Of a stretch of DNA of 9,683 nucleotides, positions 7,907 through 9,683 are shown one piece after another. Both the position numbers and the translations under genes were made by a program. This DNA is from Alphaproteobacteria bacterium (GTDB lineage Bacteria; Pseudomonadota; Alphaproteobacteria; UBA6615): the NCBI GenBank assembly GCA_030831135.1, contig JAURLR010000305.1, forward strand, positions 1 to 9,683, written 5' to 3'. The notes beneath the pieces were generated by a model. That model was not told the origin of the DNA. It did not search any database and worked only from the letters and a program-made list of their open reading frames with translations. Position 1 is the first letter of the stretch; each line of letters begins with the position of its first letter.

Positions 7907-9328
7907 CTAGTAGCGATACGCGTCGTTCTTGAACGGGCCCGCAGCGGGAATCCCGAGATAATTCGACTGTTTTTCGGTGAGCTTGGTCAGTGCGGCGCCG
8001 ACCTTGGCGAGATGCAGCATTGCAACCTTCTCATCGAGATGCTTGGGCAGGACGTAAACATCGAGCCCGTAATTGCCGGGGTTGTTCCAAAGCTCGATCT
8101 GCGCCAGAACCTGATTTGCAAAGGACATGCTCATCACGAAGCTGGGATGTCCGGTGGCGTTTCCGAGATTCACCAGGCGTCCTTCCGACAGCAGGATCAT
8201 GCGCTTGCCGTCGGGAAACTCGATCTCATCGACCTGCGGCTTGATGTTCTGCCACTTGAAGTTCTTCAGCGCGCCGACCTGAATTTCGGAATCGAAATGT
8301 CCGATATTGCAGACAATCGCGCGGTCCTTCATGGCGCGCATATGTTCAACGGTGATGACATCGACATTGCCCGTCGCCGTGACGAAGATATCGCCGCGTG
8401 GCGCAGCCGCTTCCATGGTGACGACTTCATAGCCTTCCATGGCCGCCTGCAATGCACAGATCGGGTCGACCTCCGTCACCAGAACGCGACAACCCGCATT
8501 CTGCAGGGACTCGGCCGAGCCCTTGCCGACTTCGCCATAGCCCGCGACAACCGCGATCTTGCCCGACATCATGACATCGGTGCCGCGGCGAATGCCGTCC
8601 ACAAGGCTCTCCCGGCAACCATAAAGATTGTCGAACTTCGACTTGGTCACGGAATCGTTCACGTTGATGGCGGGAAAGAGCAGCGTGCCCTTCTGCGCCA
8701 TTTCATACAGCCGATGCACACCGGTCGTGGTTTCTTCGGTCACGCCCTTGAGGCTTGCGGCCACTTTCGAATACCAGCCCGGCTGTTCGGCCAGACGCTT
8801 GCGGATCGAGGCGTAGGCGGCCTCTTCTTCCTCGTTTTCGGGATTGTCGAGAACGGACGGATCGGTTTCCGCCTGCTTGCCAAGATGAACAAGCATCGTG
8901 GCATCGCCACCATCGTCGAGGATCATGTTCGGCACGCCACCATCCGACCAATCGAAGATGCGGTGGGCATAATCCCAGTATTCTTCAAGGGTTTCACCTT
9001 TGACCGCGAAGACCGGTGTGCCCTTGGCCGCGATCGCGGCTGCAGCATGATCCTGGGTTGAATAGATGTTGCAGGAAGCCCAGCGCACATCTGCGCCCAG
9101 AGCCTCAAGGGTCTCGATCAGGACGGCGGTCTGGATCGTCATGTGCAGCGAACCGGCAATGCGCGCACCCTTGAGCGGCTGATCCTTGCCGTACTCCTCA
9201 CGGATGGCCATCAGGCCCGGCATTTCGACTTCTGCAAGATTGAGTTCCTTGCGGCCCCATTCGGCCAGTGAAATATCGGCGACTATATAATCGCCGTCAG
9301 CGGCGTTCGTATCGGCTGCAGATGACAT
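7907..9328 (-). CDS. ahcY: Adenosylhomocysteinase (S-adenosyl-L-homocysteine hydrolase)
   Basis: This cytoplasmic, NAD-dependent enzyme splits S-adenosylhomocysteine, the inhibitory product of SAM-dependent methylation, into homocysteine and adenosine. The protein is 473 residues. Substrate-site residues are visible at H62 (SLHMTIQT), D138 (LDDGGD), E198-E199 (TEETTTG), and K229/D233 in [11 protein letters not shown], matching human K186/D190. The NAD loop GYGEVGKG is at 263-270, [13 protein letters not shown] at 394-406, and the NAD-contacting tail ends K467...YRY. A segment of about 40 residues near 149-190, rich in acid ([15 protein letters not shown]), is the insertion found in the longer bacterial and plant enzymes. 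Two ATGs lie close together, at 9332-9334 and 9326-9328. GGAG is only 1 base from the first but 7 from the second, so 9328 is chosen. The open frame continues upstream to an ATG at 9517, but that stretch does not resemble the family and contains the likely promoter. Confidence 0.97.
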   Translation of the reverse strand: MSSAADTNAADGDYIVADISLAEWGRKELNLAEVEMPGLMAIREEYGKDQPLKGARIAGSLHMTIQTAVLIETLEALGADVRWASCNIYSTQDHAAAAIAAKGTPVFAVKGETLEEYWDYAHRIFDWSDGGVPNMILDDGGDATMLVHLGKQAETDPSVLDNPENEEEEAAYASIRKRLAEQPGWYSKVAASLKGVTEETTTGVHRLYEMAQKGTLLFPAINVNDSVTKSKFDNLYGCRESLVDGIRRGTDVMMSGKIAVVAGYGEVGKGSAESLQNAGCRVLVTEVDPICALQAAMEGYEVVTMEAAAPRGDIFVTATGNVDVITVEHMRAMKDRAIVCNIGHFDSEIQVGALKNFKWQNIKPQVDEIEFPDGKRMILLSEGRLVNLGNATGHPSFVMSMSFANQVLAQIELWNNPGNYGLDVYVLPKHLDEKVAMLHLAKVGAALTKLTEKQSNYLGIPAAGPFKNDAYRY

Positions 9329-9334
9329 CGACAT

Positions 9335-9339
9335 TCTCC
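9335..9339 (-). promoter_or_regulatory. Shine-Dalgarno sequence of ahcY
   Basis: The minus strand reads GGAGA here. The GGAG core is 7 bases before the ATG at 9326-9328 and only 1 base before the ATG at 9332-9334. This selects the second ATG as the start (protein beginning MSSAADTN). Confidence 0.65.
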
Positions 9340-9364
9340 AAATGAATTCTCTTTGCGAGCGCGG

Positions 9365-9393
9365 CGTATAGCAGACGCATTCTGGTGCGACAA
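9365..9393 (-). promoter_or_regulatory. Possible housekeeping-sigma promoter of ahcY
   Basis: On the minus strand TTGTCG (9388-9393) and TATACG (9365-9370) are separated by exactly 17 bases, each matching 4 of 6 consensus positions. Transcription would start near 9358, leaving a leader of about 30 bases before the ATG. Such a short leader leaves no room for a SAH or SAM riboswitch. This is a pattern match only. Confidence 0.4.
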
Positions 9394-9434
9394 CCGAACG
9401 TGATGACGCAACGGGAAAGAGCGGTTTTCGAAAC

Positions 9435-9452
9435 TGTTGCCAAACAGCAACA
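9435..9452. repeat. Inverted repeat upstream of ahcY
   Basis: TGTTGC (9435-9440) and GCAACA (9447-9452) form a perfect 6-base inverted repeat around CAAACA. It lies about 40 bases upstream of the proposed -35 element of ahcY, in the divergent intergenic region. It could be a regulator binding site, but short repeats of this kind also occur by chance. Confidence 0.3.
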
Positions 9453-9482
9453 CAGCGCATGAATATGTCGGTTTGTGTTAGA

Positions 9483-9511
9483 TTGACCAAGCCCTGAAAC
9501 CGCCATGTCAT
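9483..9511 (+). promoter_or_regulatory. Weak candidate promoter for the rightward gene
   Basis: TTGACC (9483-9488) and TGTCAT (9506-9511) lie 17 bases apart on the plus strand. The -35 hexamer is good and the -10 is poor. It would give a leader of about 80 bases before the ATG at 9601. The support is the spacing and the -35 only. Confidence 0.22.
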
Positions 9512-9574
9512 ATTCACCTTCTAAACAGTGCCGGAGTTCAACGAGCGGGCTTTCAATTCTGCAGGCCCCAAATA

Positions 9575-9587
9575 AGAGCACTGCTCT
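9575..9587. repeat. Short palindrome just upstream of the rightward gene
   Basis: AGAGCA-C-TGCTCT is a perfect 6+6 palindrome with one central base, ending 13 bases before the ATG at 9601. The one-base centre cannot form an RNA hairpin loop with all pairs intact, so if it has a role it is more likely a protein-binding site on DNA. Confidence 0.3.
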
Positions 9588-9600
9588 GGTGGTATTAGGT

Positions 9601-9683
9601 ATGTTCAAACAGATTCTTCTCGGGGACACCGCCCTCATGGGTGTGGCGGCGATGACGTTGCCGGTACAGGCCGGTTCGGTCGG
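9601..9683 (+). CDS. Start of an unidentified, probably exported protein (runs off the right edge)
   Basis: Only about 27 codons are in the window, beginning MFKQILLGDTALMGVAAM and continuing TLPVQAGSV. One lysine near the N-terminus, a mostly hydrophobic stretch and a VQA-type small-residue motif look like a Sec signal peptide with cleavage after A24. The aspartate at position 9 is unusual inside such a core. The ATG at 9601-9603 has GGTGG 8 bases upstream as a modest ribosome binding site; an in-frame GTG at 9589-9591 is an alternative. The orientation is opposite to every other gene here, so it is divergent from ahcY. No family can be named from this fragment, and the reading frame is open to the edge. 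Confidence 0.4.
   Translation, partial: MFKQILLGDTALMGVAAMTLPVQAGSV

Noticed and set aside
8012..9061. Plus-strand open frame of 349 codons opposite ahcY
   Set aside because: It is fully inside ahcY on the other strand, with no family features and no convincing ribosome binding site.
9329..9365. SAH or SAM riboswitch in front of ahcY
   Set aside because: The likely leader is only about 30 bases, and the sequence upstream shows no structure I recognise as a SAH or SAM aptamer.
9297..9638. Minus-strand open frame of 113 codons across the ahcY upstream region
   Set aside because: It overlaps the ahcY start in another frame and the promoter region, and it has no conserved features.
1..9683. 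A new defence system, mobile island or prophage
   Set aside because: All recognisable genes are conserved housekeeping or cell-cycle genes in a compact order, base use is even, and there are no transposase, integrase, tRNA, direct-repeat or CRISPR signals.

Overview
The window looks like ordinary chromosomal core sequence from a high-GC alphaproteobacterium. It carries a DivL-type tyrosine-for-histidine kinase homologue, the alphaproteobacterial form of AddAB, and a long-insertion adenosylhomocysteinase. DivL with four PAS domains, together with the codon use, suggests the Caulobacterales/Hyphomonadales side (Caulobacter, Maricaulis or Hyphomonas relatives). The exact genus cannot be read from the sequence.

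Five of the six genes lie on the minus strand, so the transcription order runs from right to left. ahcY (7907-9328) has its own likely promoter at about 9365-9393. After an 80-base gap comes divL (5388-7826, or from 7760), then tsaE (4897-5391), addB (1853-4888) and addA (1856 to beyond the left edge, about half the gene present). divL/tsaE overlap by 4 bases, tsaE and addB are separated by 8 bases, and addB/addA overlap by 3 bases with a TTG start. These four genes are almost certainly one transcript. At the right edge a gene on the plus strand begins at about 9601. Only about 27 codons are visible and they look like a signal peptide. The 272 bases between it and ahcY form a divergent promoter region.

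The genes are functionally diverse: recycling of S-adenosylhomocysteine, control of the CckA-CtrA cell-cycle phosphorelay, tRNA t6A modification, and resection of double-strand breaks for RecA-dependent repair. AddA and AddB are subunits of one enzyme. The others share a transcript rather than an obvious pathway.

I found no insertion sequence, phage gene, CRISPR array, tRNA or rRNA, and no sign of a new defence or mobile system. The most notable signals are the tyrosine at the phospho-acceptor position of the DivL homologue, the uncertain divL start beside a perfect GC-rich hairpin, the TTG start of addA, and an AddB with no cysteines in its nuclease domain.
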